A stretch of 64,000 nt of DNA from Robertmurraya_A mangrovi (GCF_034427655.1 NZ_JAXOFX010000002.1:420681-484680); one strand, 5' to 3'. Positions 25,969 through 34,848 are shown, counted from the first letter of the stretch. A program made the numbers and translations. Notes: a model not told the origin generated them from the letters alone.

Positions 25969-26427
25969 ATGGAATCATCAATTATCATGTTAGATGACAG
26001 AACAGATCAAGCGACCAAGCAGATGCTTCAAAAGATTGTTGAGAAAAAAAAGAAGTTTGATTTATTTAAGTTCAGACACTTGCTGTCTATGTGGGCATCT
26101 ATATTTTCTTCCTTTTTTTACTTTTACTATCTTTATAAAACAATCATGATTCCTTATTCCTACTCTTTTGCTTCTATGTTTTCAGTTTATGTGAATCAAT
26201 CAAAAAACCTCTATATTTTAGTGTTTATTGTAGGCTTATACGGATTAATGAATCTTTTAAGAGAAAAGAGAGAGAAAGCCGAGAAGGAATATCATGCATT
26301 AAGATGTGAAATTATCGATAAAAGTAAGGATCTTTGGAAAAGAGAAGAAGCTTGGAGAACTCGCCATCATGTATATGAAATGATGAAGAAAAACTATGAT
26401 ATTAATCTCTTTCATGAGAGTAAATAA
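25969..26427 (+). CDS. ypbF: YpbF, two-span membrane protein
   Basis: Conserved Bacillus protein of 152 residues (DUF2663 type). Two hydrophobic segments (about 43-60 and 84-100) separate charged N- and C-terminal parts; the C-terminal half is basic and helical. No catalytic motif is visible. It is found at the same place in B. subtilis between ypbE and ypbG. GGAGAGGGAAG before ATG is the ribosome site, and terminators lie on both sides, so it is a single-gene unit. Function unknown. Confidence 0.85.
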   Translation: MESSIIMLDDRTDQATKQMLQKIVEKKKKFDLFKFRHLLSMWASIFSSFFYFYYLYKTIMIPYSYSFASMFSVYVNQSKNLYILVFIVGLYGLMNLLREKREKAEKEYHALRCEIIDKSKDLWKREEAWRTRHHVYEMMKKNYDINLFHESK

Positions 26428-26457
26428 AGAAGCAGCAACTGCTGCTTCTTTATTTTT
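26424..26457 (+). terminator. Terminator after ypbF
   Basis: ATAAAGAAGCAGC and GCTGCTTCTTTAT arms with loop AACT, then T5. It overlaps the ypbF stop codon. Confidence 0.88.
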
Positions 26458-26627
26458 CCCTTGAAAAATTTAGTCAATATCATTTAATAACAATTATTTT
26501 ACAGAATTTTTAAATTTTTGTGGCAATTAACATATAAGTATGCTAATTTAGTATGAAAAGATAGGTATTTTCCGCTTACTGTGGAATATATAAATTAAGT
26601 GTTTATTCTAACCCTGAGGTGATATGT

Positions 26628-27260
26628 ATGTTTGTAAAAGGCATAATGATTCCAAAACATCATTGCTTTACAATTGAACACAACGAGAATTTAACTACTG
26701 CACTGGATAAATTAGAATCTCATCAAATTGATGGTTTACCAGTTCTAGAAGGGAATAAATACGTTGGTGTTGTAACGAGATATGGAATTTATGAAAGCTT
26801 TTTCAACTCTAGTAAAGCAAGAGACGAATATTTAAACGGTACAACGGTTGCTGAGGTTGCCACACATTCAGATATGTATCTTAGCGGAGATGAAATCTTC
26901 GAAAGAACATTACTAGACCTTAAGGATTTTCCATTACTCGCTGTAGTAGATGAGAATACTAAGTTTTTAGGAATTGTTACTAGATCCGATGTGTTAGAAC
27001 AATTTGGTTCAGCGTTTGGGACTCATAAGCCAGGAGTTCGTATTGCCTTTACTTCCGTTGAGACGGAAGGTAGAATTGCTCGTTTGGCAGAAATTGCGCA
27101 TCATTTCCATGAGCACATTATCTCTCTAGTAACTTTCGACGAGACAGATAAACTTGTCCGTCGTATTGTAATGAAAGTTGAAAAGAAGGATAATATTGAT
27201 AAATTTACAAAGAAACTAGAAGAATCAGGCTTTAGAATTCTAAATATCCAGGAAGACTAA
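26628..27260 (+). CDS. Two-CBS-domain protein with ACT-like C-terminus
   Basis: Two CBS motifs are visible: KGIMIPKHHCFTI ... GLPVLEGNKYVGVVTR (about 4-52) and a second ending FPLLAVVDENTKFLGIVTRSDVLEQFG (about 98-125). The last 75 residues (VRIAFTSVETEGRIARLAEIAHHFHEHIISLVTF) look like an ACT-type regulatory fold. Such proteins bind adenosyl nucleotides and sense energy or second-messenger state. ATG 26628 has GAGGTG six bases upstream; GTG 26619 overlaps that site. Not at this place in B. subtilis as far as I recall. Ligand and target unknown. Confidence 0.82.
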   Translation: MFVKGIMIPKHHCFTIEHNENLTTALDKLESHQIDGLPVLEGNKYVGVVTRYGIYESFFNSSKARDEYLNGTTVAEVATHSDMYLSGDEIFERTLLDLKDFPLLAVVDENTKFLGIVTRSDVLEQFGSAFGTHKPGVRIAFTSVETEGRIARLAEIAHHFHEHIISLVTFDETDKLVRRIVMKVEKKDNIDKFTKKLEESGFRILNIQED

Positions 27261-27334
27261 TTTGTTTCGTTTGAACCGATGTTCTTATTTTCTTTTTAAT
27301 TATATTTATCATTAGAATTACAAAATTAAGCTAT

Positions 27335-27363
27335 CCTCTCATTTCTCCTGAGAGGGTTTTTTT
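27335..27363 (+). terminator. Terminator after the CBS gene
   Basis: CCTCTCA and TGAGAGG with seven-base loop, then T7-8. Confidence 0.85.
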
Positions 27364-27467
27364 CTGTACAGACTAGGGTATAAAAATCATGACTAACTTA
27401 GTGACTTTTTAAATTCGAAATGTGTATGTTATGATTTTTATGGATGAATGAGTAACGAGGAGGACAT

Positions 27468-28235
27468 ATGATTTACATAATATTAGCGATAGTGGTTATT
27501 GGGGCAGTTTTAATATTATATATGCTTAAAGAAGGGTTAGATAATAGGGTTATTAAAAAAGAATTGGTTTTTCCAAACTTTCCTGATAGCTTTGAAAAAA
27601 TAAAAATATTCTTCATTTCAGATATACATAAAAGGGAAGTTACGGAAGAACTGTTGAGCCAGATTACAGAAAAAGTGGATTTAGTCATAATAGGAGGAGA
27701 CCTCCTTGAGAAAGGTGTCCCTTTACTGAGAGTGAAAGAGAATATTTCGAAGTTAAAACAATTAGGTCCTGTATATTTTGTTTGGGGAAATAACGATTAC
27801 GAGGTTGACTATCGGGAGCTGGACGCAACCCTTTTAGATTTAGGTGTGAAAATTTTAGACAATACCGCTGTTTCTTTTGAATCATTATCAGGGGAACGTT
27901 TTATCTTATTAGGAACGGACGATTTGAAACAGGAAAGGGACCGTTTAGATCTGGCTCTTCAAGATAGTGGGGATGAAGGATTTAAAGTTCTTGTAAGCCA
28001 TGATCCGGAGATTGTTAAGAAAATAAAAAAGGAAGACAATATAAGTCTAGTGTTAAGTGGTCATACTCATGGTGGACAAATTCGGTTCTTAGGATATGGA
28101 CTTTATGAAAAAGGCTCCTATAAAAAGATGGACCATACTAGTATCCTTATTAGTAATGGATATGGTACCACCACTGTTCCATTTAGATTAGGGGCAAAGT
28201 CAGAAACACATGTACTAACATTAAAAAAGGGCTAA
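27468..28235 (+). CDS. ypbG: YpbG, metallophosphoesterase
   Basis: Calcineurin-like phosphoesterase anchored by one N-terminal membrane segment (about 1-20). Metal-site motifs appear in order: FISDIHK (D-x-H), VIIGGDLLEKG (GD), VWGNND (GNxD/H), VSHDPE and SGHTHGGQI (GHxH). The natural substrate is unknown; related membrane enzymes act on lipid or nucleotide phosphates. GAGGAGG precedes the ATG. A terminator begins inside its last codons, so it is a separate unit from the regulator gene that follows. Confidence 0.9.
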   Translation: MIYIILAIVVIGAVLILYMLKEGLDNRVIKKELVFPNFPDSFEKIKIFFISDIHKREVTEELLSQITEKVDLVIIGGDLLEKGVPLLRVKENISKLKQLGPVYFVWGNNDYEVDYRELDATLLDLGVKILDNTAVSFESLSGERFILLGTDDLKQERDRLDLALQDSGDEGFKVLVSHDPEIVKKIKKEDNISLVLSGHTHGGQIRFLGYGLYEKGSYKKMDHTSILISNGYGTTTVPFRLGAKSETHVLTLKKG

Positions 28236-28247
28236 AGCCCTTTTTTT
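28224..28247 (+). terminator. Terminator overlapping the end of ypbG
   Basis: AAAAAGGGC and GCCCTTTTT arms with loop TAAA; T7 follows. It includes the stop codon. Confidence 0.88.
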
Positions 28248-28325
28248 GTCATTTTACTTTATTGTAAAACTGATATTAGTCTGTGACGAGAGCTTATATA
28301 AAACTTCTTCATAGCCTATACAAAT

Positions 28326-28354
28326 TTTACACAACTAATACTGTAATATATAAT
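28326..28354 (+). promoter_or_regulatory. Candidate promoter and operator of the CarH-like gene
   Basis: TTTACA (28326-28331), exactly 17 bases, TATAAT (28349-28354). An inverted repeat, TTACA (28327-28331) and TGTAA (28342-28346) with ten bases between, covers the -35 and spacer, where a MerR-type dimer could block polymerase. The predicted start point leaves a leader of about 135 bases. Confidence 0.5.
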
Positions 28355-28497
28355 GATGTTAAATTTTTTATAAAGCATTTAGATTAATCGGTTTCATAAA
28401 GATTTAGTTATAAAGGATAACTTTTAGTTTCTAATTAAATTATATAACTTGAATTTTAATCGGATGCTATGAAATCGGTTCATATGGGGGATTTTAA

Positions 28498-29412
28498 ATG
28501 TCTAACAATGAGGGGAAATATAACATAAAAGCAGTCTCAAAAATGCTTGGCATTCAGCCTGGTACATTAAGAGCTTGGGAAAGACGTTATCAAATGGTAG
28601 CACCTAAGCGTAATGAATCAGGACATCGTTTATATACTGAAGAACATGTAAAAATACTAAAATGGCTTATTTCAAAGCTCGATCAGGGATTTACAATTAG
28701 TCAAGCCGTCTCCCTTCTTGAGAACAATGAACAAATGGAACAAGCTTCAAATGAGAAAGTTTACGACGGAGACCAAGTAGCTGAGTTGACGGACAAGTTG
28801 TTAGATGCCCTTTTACAATATGATGAAGTGAAAGCACATGAAATGATTAATCAAGCTTTTAGCCTATTTACCATTGATAAGGTTTTAATTGACATATTAG
28901 GATCATTATTGGTGAGAATAGGGAATATGTGGGAAGATGGTAAAATTACAACCGCACATGAACACTTTGCTTCTGCTATTTTGAGGTCTAGAATAGGAAT
29001 TATTTTACACTCGTTTCCTCATAACGCTTATTTACCTAAAGTAGTTGCTGTTTGTGGACCAGGAGAAATGCATGAACTTGGCTTACTAATTTTCACTCTA
29101 TTCTTAAGGAGAAAAGGCTTTGAAGTCATTTATTTAGGGGCTTCCATCGCTGAAGAAGATGTAGATGAAGTTATTCAGATTGTTAAACCAAGATTTTTCT
29201 TTATGTCCTGTACGATGAAACAAAATGTAGAAGGCACTCTACAATTATCTGAGCGATTGGCTCGTGAATACGAGGATTTATACGTTGGATTAGGCGGGTT
29301 CGCTATAGATACTCTCCCAGAGGAAATAAAAGGAAAATATCACCCTCATATTCTTGGAGCCCATAAGGAGCAATGGGATGAATGGATTAAAAATCGAATG
29401 GTAAATATTTAG
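28498..29412 (+). CDS. MerR-family regulator with cobalamin-binding domain (CarH/LitR type)
   Basis: Probable B12-dependent, light-responsive transcription factor. A MerR helix-turn-helix occupies about residues 8-75 (IKAVSKMLGIQPGTLRAWERRY). A four-helix bundle follows with W145-x9-E155-H156, the CarH signature that contacts the upper face of B12. The Rossmann domain carries E190-x-H192-x-x-G195, where His192 would be the lower cobalt ligand. The residue after Trp145 is Glu, whereas Thermus CarH has a His there that captures cobalt after light (from memory), so the photochemistry may differ. ATATGGGGGATT precedes the ATG. Targets unknown. Confidence 0.85.
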   Translation: MSNNEGKYNIKAVSKMLGIQPGTLRAWERRYQMVAPKRNESGHRLYTEEHVKILKWLISKLDQGFTISQAVSLLENNEQMEQASNEKVYDGDQVAELTDKLLDALLQYDEVKAHEMINQAFSLFTIDKVLIDILGSLLVRIGNMWEDGKITTAHEHFASAILRSRIGIILHSFPHNAYLPKVVAVCGPGEMHELGLLIFTLFLRRKGFEVIYLGASIAEEDVDEVIQIVKPRFFFMSCTMKQNVEGTLQLSERLAREYEDLYVGLGGFAIDTLPEEIKGKYHPHILGAHKEQWDEWIKNRMVNI

Positions 29413-29478
29413 CCGAATCACCTTCCTGCATTTTTTTCATACACTAAAGCAAGAGTTGTAATGGCAGGGGGCATTGTA

Positions 29479-30060
29479 ATGCGCTTAGAACGGCTAACAT
29501 ATAATAAAATTAAAATTTTCCTCACAACTGATGATTTATCAGAGCGGGGTTTAACGAAAGAAGATATATGGAAAGATTCTTTAAAATGGCATCAACTCTT
29601 TCATGAAATGCTTGAAGAAGCGAGTGCAGAGTTTGGTGTGGAGATTCAAGGTTCAGTTGGAGTAGAGATATTCTCCATGCAAGCTCAAGGTATGATTATG
29701 ATCGTAACTGTAGATGAACAAGATGAAGAAGAAGAGTACTTAGATGATGGATTTATTGATATGCAGGTTACTGTTGAGGGAAATGAAGAAATTCTTTTTC
29801 ATTTTCAAGAACTTGAAGAGGTTATCCAACTCTCTAAGCGTTTAAACTTGATGAACTATATGGGTGGCAGTTTATACGCTATGAATAACTCTTACTATTT
29901 ATATTTGGATGATGTTACACCACAAGAGGTAAACAAAGTAGTTGCAATCCTTGCTGAATATGGAAATGTAACAATGGAGAGCATACATCGAATTGAAGAA
30001 TACGGTAAATTAATAGCAAAAAATACAGCGGTTGAAACTCTTAATCATTATTTTAAATAA
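29479..30060 (+). CDS. mecB: MecB (YpbH), MecA-type ClpC adaptor
   Basis: Adaptor that delivers proteins to ClpCP protease; MecB is the paralogue of the competence regulator MecA. The N-terminal target-binding part starts MRLERLTYNKIKIFLTTDDL. An acidic linker (DEQDEEEEYLDDG, about 78-90) leads to the C-terminal ClpC-binding domain (about 100-194). ATG 29479 is chosen for the AGGGGG at 29466-29471 and the conserved protein start; the upstream ATG 29461 lacks a site. The position next to gudB agrees with ypbH of B. subtilis. Confidence 0.9.
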   Translation: MRLERLTYNKIKIFLTTDDLSERGLTKEDIWKDSLKWHQLFHEMLEEASAEFGVEIQGSVGVEIFSMQAQGMIMIVTVDEQDEEEEYLDDGFIDMQVTVEGNEEILFHFQELEEVIQLSKRLNLMNYMGGSLYAMNNSYYLYLDDVTPQEVNKVVAILAEYGNVTMESIHRIEEYGKLIAKNTAVETLNHYFK

Positions 30061-30086
30061 TGATTAAGAGTTTGGCTTTTTTATTT
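30035..30086 (+). terminator. Long terminator overlapping the mecB stop
   Basis: Perfect 18-base arms (30035-30052 and 30056-30073) around a three-base centre; the second arm includes the TAA stop. GGC then T6 follows. The arms are AT-rich and encode the last residues of MecB. Confidence 0.85.
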
Positions 30087-30466
30087 GCTCTATTTTTCAT
30101 TAGGTAGGTTTGTTTTTTTGTTTCTTCTACATACAATATGAAATGTTTCAGATAATAAGAGGTGTACTTATATTAAGATTGGCCGTTGCGGGATATTTGA
30201 AGTTATATTGATATAACGAATGAAGTACTTACTGATGAACAACTAAATAGGCGTCAATAAGGGTTTATGAATGTTCTTTATAGGGAAAATAGAAAAATAA
30301 ATATACTGAAAAATCCTTTAAATAATAATATTGGTAGCGGTTTCATAAGTTTGAGAAAAAATGAAGAAAAGTTTATTTTTTATCTTGCATAAATTAACCA
30401 AAGGTGTATACTTGTGACTGAAAGCGGACAACTTCCGCAAAAGCGATTTTTTTAGGAGGTTTACTA
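30087..30466. other. mecB-gudB intergenic region with candidate gudB promoter
   Basis: An AT-rich stretch of about 380 bases. TTGCAT (30385-30390), 16 bases, TATACT (30407-30412) is the best promoter and ends about 55 bases before gudB. The ribosome site TTAGGAGG is at 30451-30458. I see no gene or structured RNA. Confidence 0.5.
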
Positions 30467-31744
30467 ATGGTAGCCGAGAAAGGTACTGAAAATATAAATC
30501 ACGAAGACAAGCTTGACGTTTTAAAGTCAACTCAAACTGTCATTCATAAAGCTTTAGAGAAACTTGGATATCCTGAGGAAGTATATGAATTGCTTAAAGA
30601 ACCAATTCGAATGATGACGGTTAAAATTCCAGTTCGAATGGATGATGGATCGGTTAAGGTCTTTACTGGCTACCGGGCTCAGCATAATGATGCTGTCGGT
30701 CCAACTAAGGGCGGAATCAGGTTCCACCCAGGTGTAACAGAGAAGGAAGTAAAAGCCCTTTCTATATGGATGAGTCTTAAATGTGGAATTGTAGATTTAC
30801 CTTATGGTGGAGGTAAAGGCGGAATTGTATGTGATCCTCGAGATATGTCTTTTAGAGAGTTAGAAAGATTAAGTCGCGGATATGTACGTGCAATTAGCCA
30901 AATCGTAGGACCAACAAAAGATATTCCTGCTCCCGACGTGTTTACAAACTCACAAATCATGGCGTGGATGATGGATGAATATAGTCGTATTGATGAGTTT
31001 AATTCACCTGGATTTATCACTGGTAAACCACTAGTTTTAGGTGGGTCACATGGTCGTGAATCAGCAACGGCAAAGGGTGTAACCATTTGCATTAGAGAAG
31101 CTGCTAAGAAAAAAGGCATCAAACTTGAAGGTGCTCGCGTAGTTGTTCAAGGGTTTGGTAATGCTGGTAGCTATCTGTCTAAGTTCATGCATGATGCTGG
31201 TGCAAAAGTGGTTGGTATTTCCGATGCTTATGGTGGCTTATATGATCCTAATGGTTTAGATATAGATTATTTATTAGATCGTCGTGATAGTTTTGGTACA
31301 GTAACAAAACTATTTAACAATACAATTACGAATAAAGAACTGCTTGAGCTAGACTGTGATATCCTTGTTCCAGCAGCGATAGAGAATCAAATTACCGAAG
31401 ATAACGCACATAATATTCGTGCAAGCATTGTCGTTGAGGCTGCTAATGGCCCTACTACATTAGAAGCAACTAAAATTCTAACTGACCGTGGAATATTACT
31501 TGTACCTGACGTTTTAGCTTCTGCTGGTGGGGTAACAGTATCTTACTTTGAGTGGGTACAAAACAATCAAGGTTACTATTGGACAGAAGAAGAAGTCGAA
31601 GAGAAACTTGAGAAGGTAATGGTAAAATCTTTCGAGAATATTTATGAAACCGCTCAAACACGTCGTTGTGATATGAGACTTGCTGCTTATATGGTTGGGG
31701 TTCGTAAAATGGCCGAAGCCTCAAGATTCCGTGGCTGGATTTAA
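30467..31744 (+). CDS. gudB: Glutamate dehydrogenase GudB
   Basis: NAD-dependent enzyme that breaks glutamate down to 2-oxoglutarate and ammonia. Motifs: GPTKGGIRFHPGVT (about 82) and LPYGGGKGGI with the catalytic Lys (about 110-120), QGFGNAGSYLSKFMHDAGA as the NAD-binding fingerprint (about 227), and the C-terminal DVLASAGGVTVSYFEW. 425 residues is usual. The EKEVKALSIWM region has no duplication, whereas laboratory strain B. subtilis 168 carries an inactivating nine-base repeat there, so this should be an active form. Position between mecB and ypdA supports gudB over rocG. Confidence 0.94.
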   Translation: MVAEKGTENINHEDKLDVLKSTQTVIHKALEKLGYPEEVYELLKEPIRMMTVKIPVRMDDGSVKVFTGYRAQHNDAVGPTKGGIRFHPGVTEKEVKALSIWMSLKCGIVDLPYGGGKGGIVCDPRDMSFRELERLSRGYVRAISQIVGPTKDIPAPDVFTNSQIMAWMMDEYSRIDEFNSPGFITGKPLVLGGSHGRESATAKGVTICIREAAKKKGIKLEGARVVVQGFGNAGSYLSKFMHDAGAKVVGISDAYGGLYDPNGLDIDYLLDRRDSFGTVTKLFNNTITNKELLELDCDILVPAAIENQITEDNAHNIRASIVVEAANGPTTLEATKILTDRGILLVPDVLASAGGVTVSYFEWVQNNQGYYWTEEEVEEKLEKVMVKSFENIYETAQTRRCDMRLAAYMVGVRKMAEASRFRGWI

Positions 31745-31785
31745 TTTGACACAATCGTTCTAGGATAATAATTTGAAACTTATTG

Positions 31786-31822
31786 AAAAATCTCCTATCA
31801 TTATTAGATAGGAGATTTTTTG
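31786..31822 (+). terminator. Terminator after gudB
   Basis: AAAAATCTCCTATC and GATAGGAGATTTTT, 14 paired bases, T-rich tail. Confidence 0.9.
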
Positions 31823-31868
31823 TTTACATACTTTTGTTCTTTTGGATAAATTGTTTAGGAGTGAATAT

Positions 31869-32840
31869 ATGAAGAAAGAAGATATCATTATTGTTGGGGG
31901 AGGACCTTGTGGGTTAGCTGCATCTATTGCCCTAAAGGCAATAGGAAAGAACCCTTTAATCATCGAAAAAGGTAATATCGTAAATGCCATCTATCATTAC
32001 CCTACCCATCAAACATTTTTTAGTACAAGTGAAAAACTTGAAATAGGGGATGTTCCATTTGTAACGGAGGAATATAAACCAAAAAGGAATCAAGCACTTG
32101 TTTATTATCGAGAAGTGGTTAAAAGAAAAGAGTTAAGAGTAAATTCCTTTGAGACAGTATTAGAAGTAGATAAACAAGACACTGGGGACTTCCTTGTCAA
32201 AACAGATAAGGAAACCTATCAAGCTCCTTATGTTGTTATTGCTACGGGTTACTATGACCACCCTAATTACATGGGAGTAACTGGTGAAGATTTACCAAAA
32301 GTGTCTCATTACTTTAAAGAAGCACATCCATACTTTGATACAGATGTTGTGGTTGTTGGTGGAAAAAATTCAAGTGTTGATGCTGCCATCGAATTAATAA
32401 AGGCAGGGGCTCGAGTAACTGTTATCTATAGAGGAAGTGCCTACTCCCCAAGTGTTAAACCTTGGATCTTACCTGAATTTGATTCTCTAATACGTACTGG
32501 TAAAATAAAAATGGAATTTAACTCCTATATAAAAGGAATAACCCCTGAGTCTGTTGTCTACGAGAAGGATGGACAGCGATTTGAGATAAAAAACGATTTT
32601 GTTTTTGCCATGACCGGATATCATCCCGACCATGACTTTCTGGGGAAAATAGGAGTGGAGATTGACGAGGAAACAGGTAGACCTATTTACCATCAGGATA
32701 CGATGGAGACAAATGTAAAAGGTATTTATATTGCAGGTGTAATCGCGGCTGGTAATAATGCGAATGAAATCTTCATTGAAAATGGGCGTTTCCACGGGGC
32801 ACAAATAGCAGAGGCTATTAAACATAAAGAAAAGGTCTGA
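31869..32840 (+). CDS. ypdA: YpdA, bacillithiol disulfide reductase
   Basis: FAD- and NADPH-dependent enzyme that reduces oxidised bacillithiol (BSSB). The FAD motif IVGGGPCGLAASIALKAIG is at the N-terminus and the NADPH motif VVVGGKNSSVDAAIELIKAGA near residue 160. The family cysteine in GGGPCG (Cys14) is present. Start ATG 31869 follows TAGGAG at 31856-31861 and gives the protein start MKKEDIIIVGGG. The terminator at its end is shared with the convergent asparaginase gene. Role: thiol redox balance. Confidence 0.93.
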   Translation: MKKEDIIIVGGGPCGLAASIALKAIGKNPLIIEKGNIVNAIYHYPTHQTFFSTSEKLEIGDVPFVTEEYKPKRNQALVYYREVVKRKELRVNSFETVLEVDKQDTGDFLVKTDKETYQAPYVVIATGYYDHPNYMGVTGEDLPKVSHYFKEAHPYFDTDVVVVGGKNSSVDAAIELIKAGARVTVIYRGSAYSPSVKPWILPEFDSLIRTGKIKMEFNSYIKGITPESVVYEKDGQRFEIKNDFVFAMTGYHPDHDFLGKIGVEIDEETGRPIYHQDTMETNVKGIYIAGVIAAGNNANEIFIENGRFHGAQIAEAIKHKEKV

Positions 32841-32864
32841 ATCAAAAAATGATTCAGACCTTTT
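32830..32864. terminator. Bidirectional terminator between ypdA and asparaginase
   Basis: AAAAGGTCTGAATC and GATTCAGACCTTTT, 14 paired bases, loop AAAAAAT; A and T tracts serve both directions. Confidence 0.92.
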
Positions 32865-33839
32865 CTATACTTGAAAAATACTCTCTATTTCTTTTACATT
32901 TTTATTTGAAGCTAGTCCAATCAGAAGTTTTAATCTAGCCTTTTGGCCGTTTAATCCATTAGAGAATATAGCTCCTAATTCTTTTAGGTGTTTACCTCCG
33001 CCTTCATAACCGTACACATCTTGTGCGATACCGTTAAAACAACGCGATACTAAAACAACAGGAATGTTGCTCTTTATTAATTGTTTAAGGCCTTCTACTG
33101 TAGCTGGTGGTAAGTTACCTTGTCCAAGTGCTTCTATGACGACTCCATCAAATTGTAAATCATGGATGGCATTTAGAAGTGAAGAATCCATCCCCGCATG
33201 TGCCTTTATTAAAACGACTCTTTTTGACACATCGGAAATTTCATAACACTCTCGTTTGGTCGGTGCATGGTGGAAGAATACCCCTCTTTTTGTAACAATC
33301 CCTATCGGTCCATATTGTGGACTTTGAAAAGTAGATACATTACTAGTGTGAGTTTTGGTCACGTTTTCGGCCGTATGAATTTCGTCATTTAATACAACTA
33401 GAACACCTTTATTAATAGCCTGTTCACTCGCTGCTACTTTAATAGACGATATTAAATTATAAAGTCCATCGGCTCCAATTTCATTACTTGACCTCATCGC
33501 ACCTGTGACAACAATAGGAATGGTTGTATCAACCGTTAAGTCTAAAAAATAGGCTGTCTCTTCAAGTGTATCTGTACCATGTGTAATAACAACACCTGAA
33601 ATGAGTTCCTGTTTAGCATATTGATCAATAATCTTTTTTAAAGTAAGCATTTCTGCTGGTGTTATATGGGGGGAAGGTAAATGGAACGGCTCTTCGATTA
33701 AAATATCGGCCATTTCAGTCAGATTCTTTGTTACTTCTGTTAATGGATTTTTATCACCTGGTTGAACAGCACCTGTTGAAGCATCTTCACTCATGGAAAT
33801 GGTTCCGCCAGTGTGAATAACTAGTATTTTCTTTTTCAT
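32865..33839 (-). CDS. ansA: L-asparaginase
   Basis: Hydrolyses asparagine to aspartate and ammonia. Both threonine motifs are present: ILVIHTGGTISM at the N-terminus and VITHGTDTLEETAYFL (about 85), with Lys in RVVLIKAHAGMDSSLL. No signal peptide is visible, so it should act in the cytoplasm. The start at 33839 is chosen because GGAGG is eight bases upstream; the longer frame to 33887 has no ribosome site. About 325 residues is usual. The symbol is by family; it could also be named ansZ. Confidence 0.88.
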   Translation of the reverse strand: MKKKILVIHTGGTISMSEDASTGAVQPGDKNPLTEVTKNLTEMADILIEEPFHLPSPHITPAEMLTLKKIIDQYAKQELISGVVITHGTDTLEETAYFLDLTVDTTIPIVVTGAMRSSNEIGADGLYNLISSIKVAASEQAINKGVLVVLNDEIHTAENVTKTHTSNVSTFQSPQYGPIGIVTKRGVFFHHAPTKRECYEISDVSKRVVLIKAHAGMDSSLLNAIHDLQFDGVVIEALGQGNLPPATVEGLKQLIKSNIPVVLVSRCFNGIAQDVYGYEGGGKHLKELGAIFSNGLNGQKARLKLLIGLASNKNVKEIESIFQV

Positions 33840-34007
33840 ATCATTTGCCTCCAAACTGCATATATAAAAAGGCTTCGCCAACATCATTCTATACTAAGTT
33901 TAGGAAAAGATAAATGGATACATATTTGAACTAAATCTGAATATTTCATTTTAAATCTATACATAACATGTTAGGATTATATAAAAGGATTTGAAAAGAG
34001 GATTATC

Positions 34008-34697
34008 ATGTTCGGAATTTTGTCTGCCGGGATTGCACCTGGATTGGCATTGTTGAGTTATTTTTATTTAAAAGATGAATATGAATCTGAGCCAATTTCA
34101 ATGGTTTTACGTACCTTCATATTTGGTGCTTTACTTGTGTTTCCTATCATGTTTATCCAATATGTATTTGAAGTTGAAAACATTGTTCAATCGGACTTTA
34201 TAAAGGCTTTCCTTTCAACAAGTCTATTAGAAGAATTTTTTAAATGGTTTATTTTATTTTATACTGTGTACCAACATGTCATTTTTGATGAACCTTATGA
34301 CGGGATCGTGTATGGAGTTTCCGTTTCGCTAGGGTTTGCTACAGCAGAAAATATTCTTTATTTAATTGCCAATGGACTTGAGCACGCGATCGGGAGAGCC
34401 CTTTTACCTGTGTCAAGTCATGCACTTTTTGGAGTGATTATGGGCTATTACTTAGGTAAAGGGAAATTTAGCCAAGTTCTTAAATCAAAATGGATTCTAC
34501 TGTCCTTATCTGTTCCTTTTCTTTTACATGGAGTTTATGACTATATTCTTATTTCTTTTGATTATTGGGTGTTTTATATTCTACCTTTTATGGTTTTCTT
34601 ATGGTGGTTAGCCCTACGGAAAGTAAAAATTGCTCGTTCTCTAAGCGGTAAACATAGCGACCCATCAATCGAAGTACCAAACAGCCTTCATTTATGA
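34008..34697 (+). CDS. prsW: PrsW, site-1 intramembrane protease
   Basis: Membrane protease that in B. subtilis starts degradation of the anti-sigma factor RsiW in response to envelope stress. Seven to eight hydrophobic segments are visible. The conserved motifs are LLEEFFKWFILFY (Glu-Glu, about 76), ATAENILYL (about 112), SSHALFGVIMGYYLG (His, about 141) and LLHGVYDYIL (about 175). 229 residues is usual. It sits between the asparaginase and sleB, close to its B. subtilis location (ypdC). A terminator begins at its stop. Confidence 0.93.
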   Translation: MFGILSAGIAPGLALLSYFYLKDEYESEPISMVLRTFIFGALLVFPIMFIQYVFEVENIVQSDFIKAFLSTSLLEEFFKWFILFYTVYQHVIFDEPYDGIVYGVSVSLGFATAENILYLIANGLEHAIGRALLPVSSHALFGVIMGYYLGKGKFSQVLKSKWILLSLSVPFLLHGVYDYILISFDYWVFYILPFMVFLWWLALRKVKIARSLSGKHSDPSIEVPNSLHL

Positions 34698-34717
34698 GAT
34701 GAAGGCTGTTTTTTTGC
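34680..34717 (+). terminator. Terminator after prsW
   Basis: AAACAGCCTTCAT and ATGAAGGCTGTTT, 13 paired bases, then T5-7; it overlaps the stop codon. Confidence 0.9.
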
Positions 34718-34752
34718 TTGTCGGGGCTAACCAAGACGCTTCCACTTTTCTT
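34718..34752. repeat. Fragment of the second dispersed repeat family
   Basis: TTGTCGGGGCTAACCAAGACGCTTCCACTTTTCTT shares its last 16 bases exactly, and part of the rest, with the right end of the element at 42712-42882. Confidence 0.5.
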
Positions 34753-34848
34753 GAATTTCAATATTAGGAAATACTTTTGTATAAAAATCCATGTACTACA
34801 AAAAATAGGTTTAATGTTAATAAGATTTACATCTGGGGGTTGCAAACC

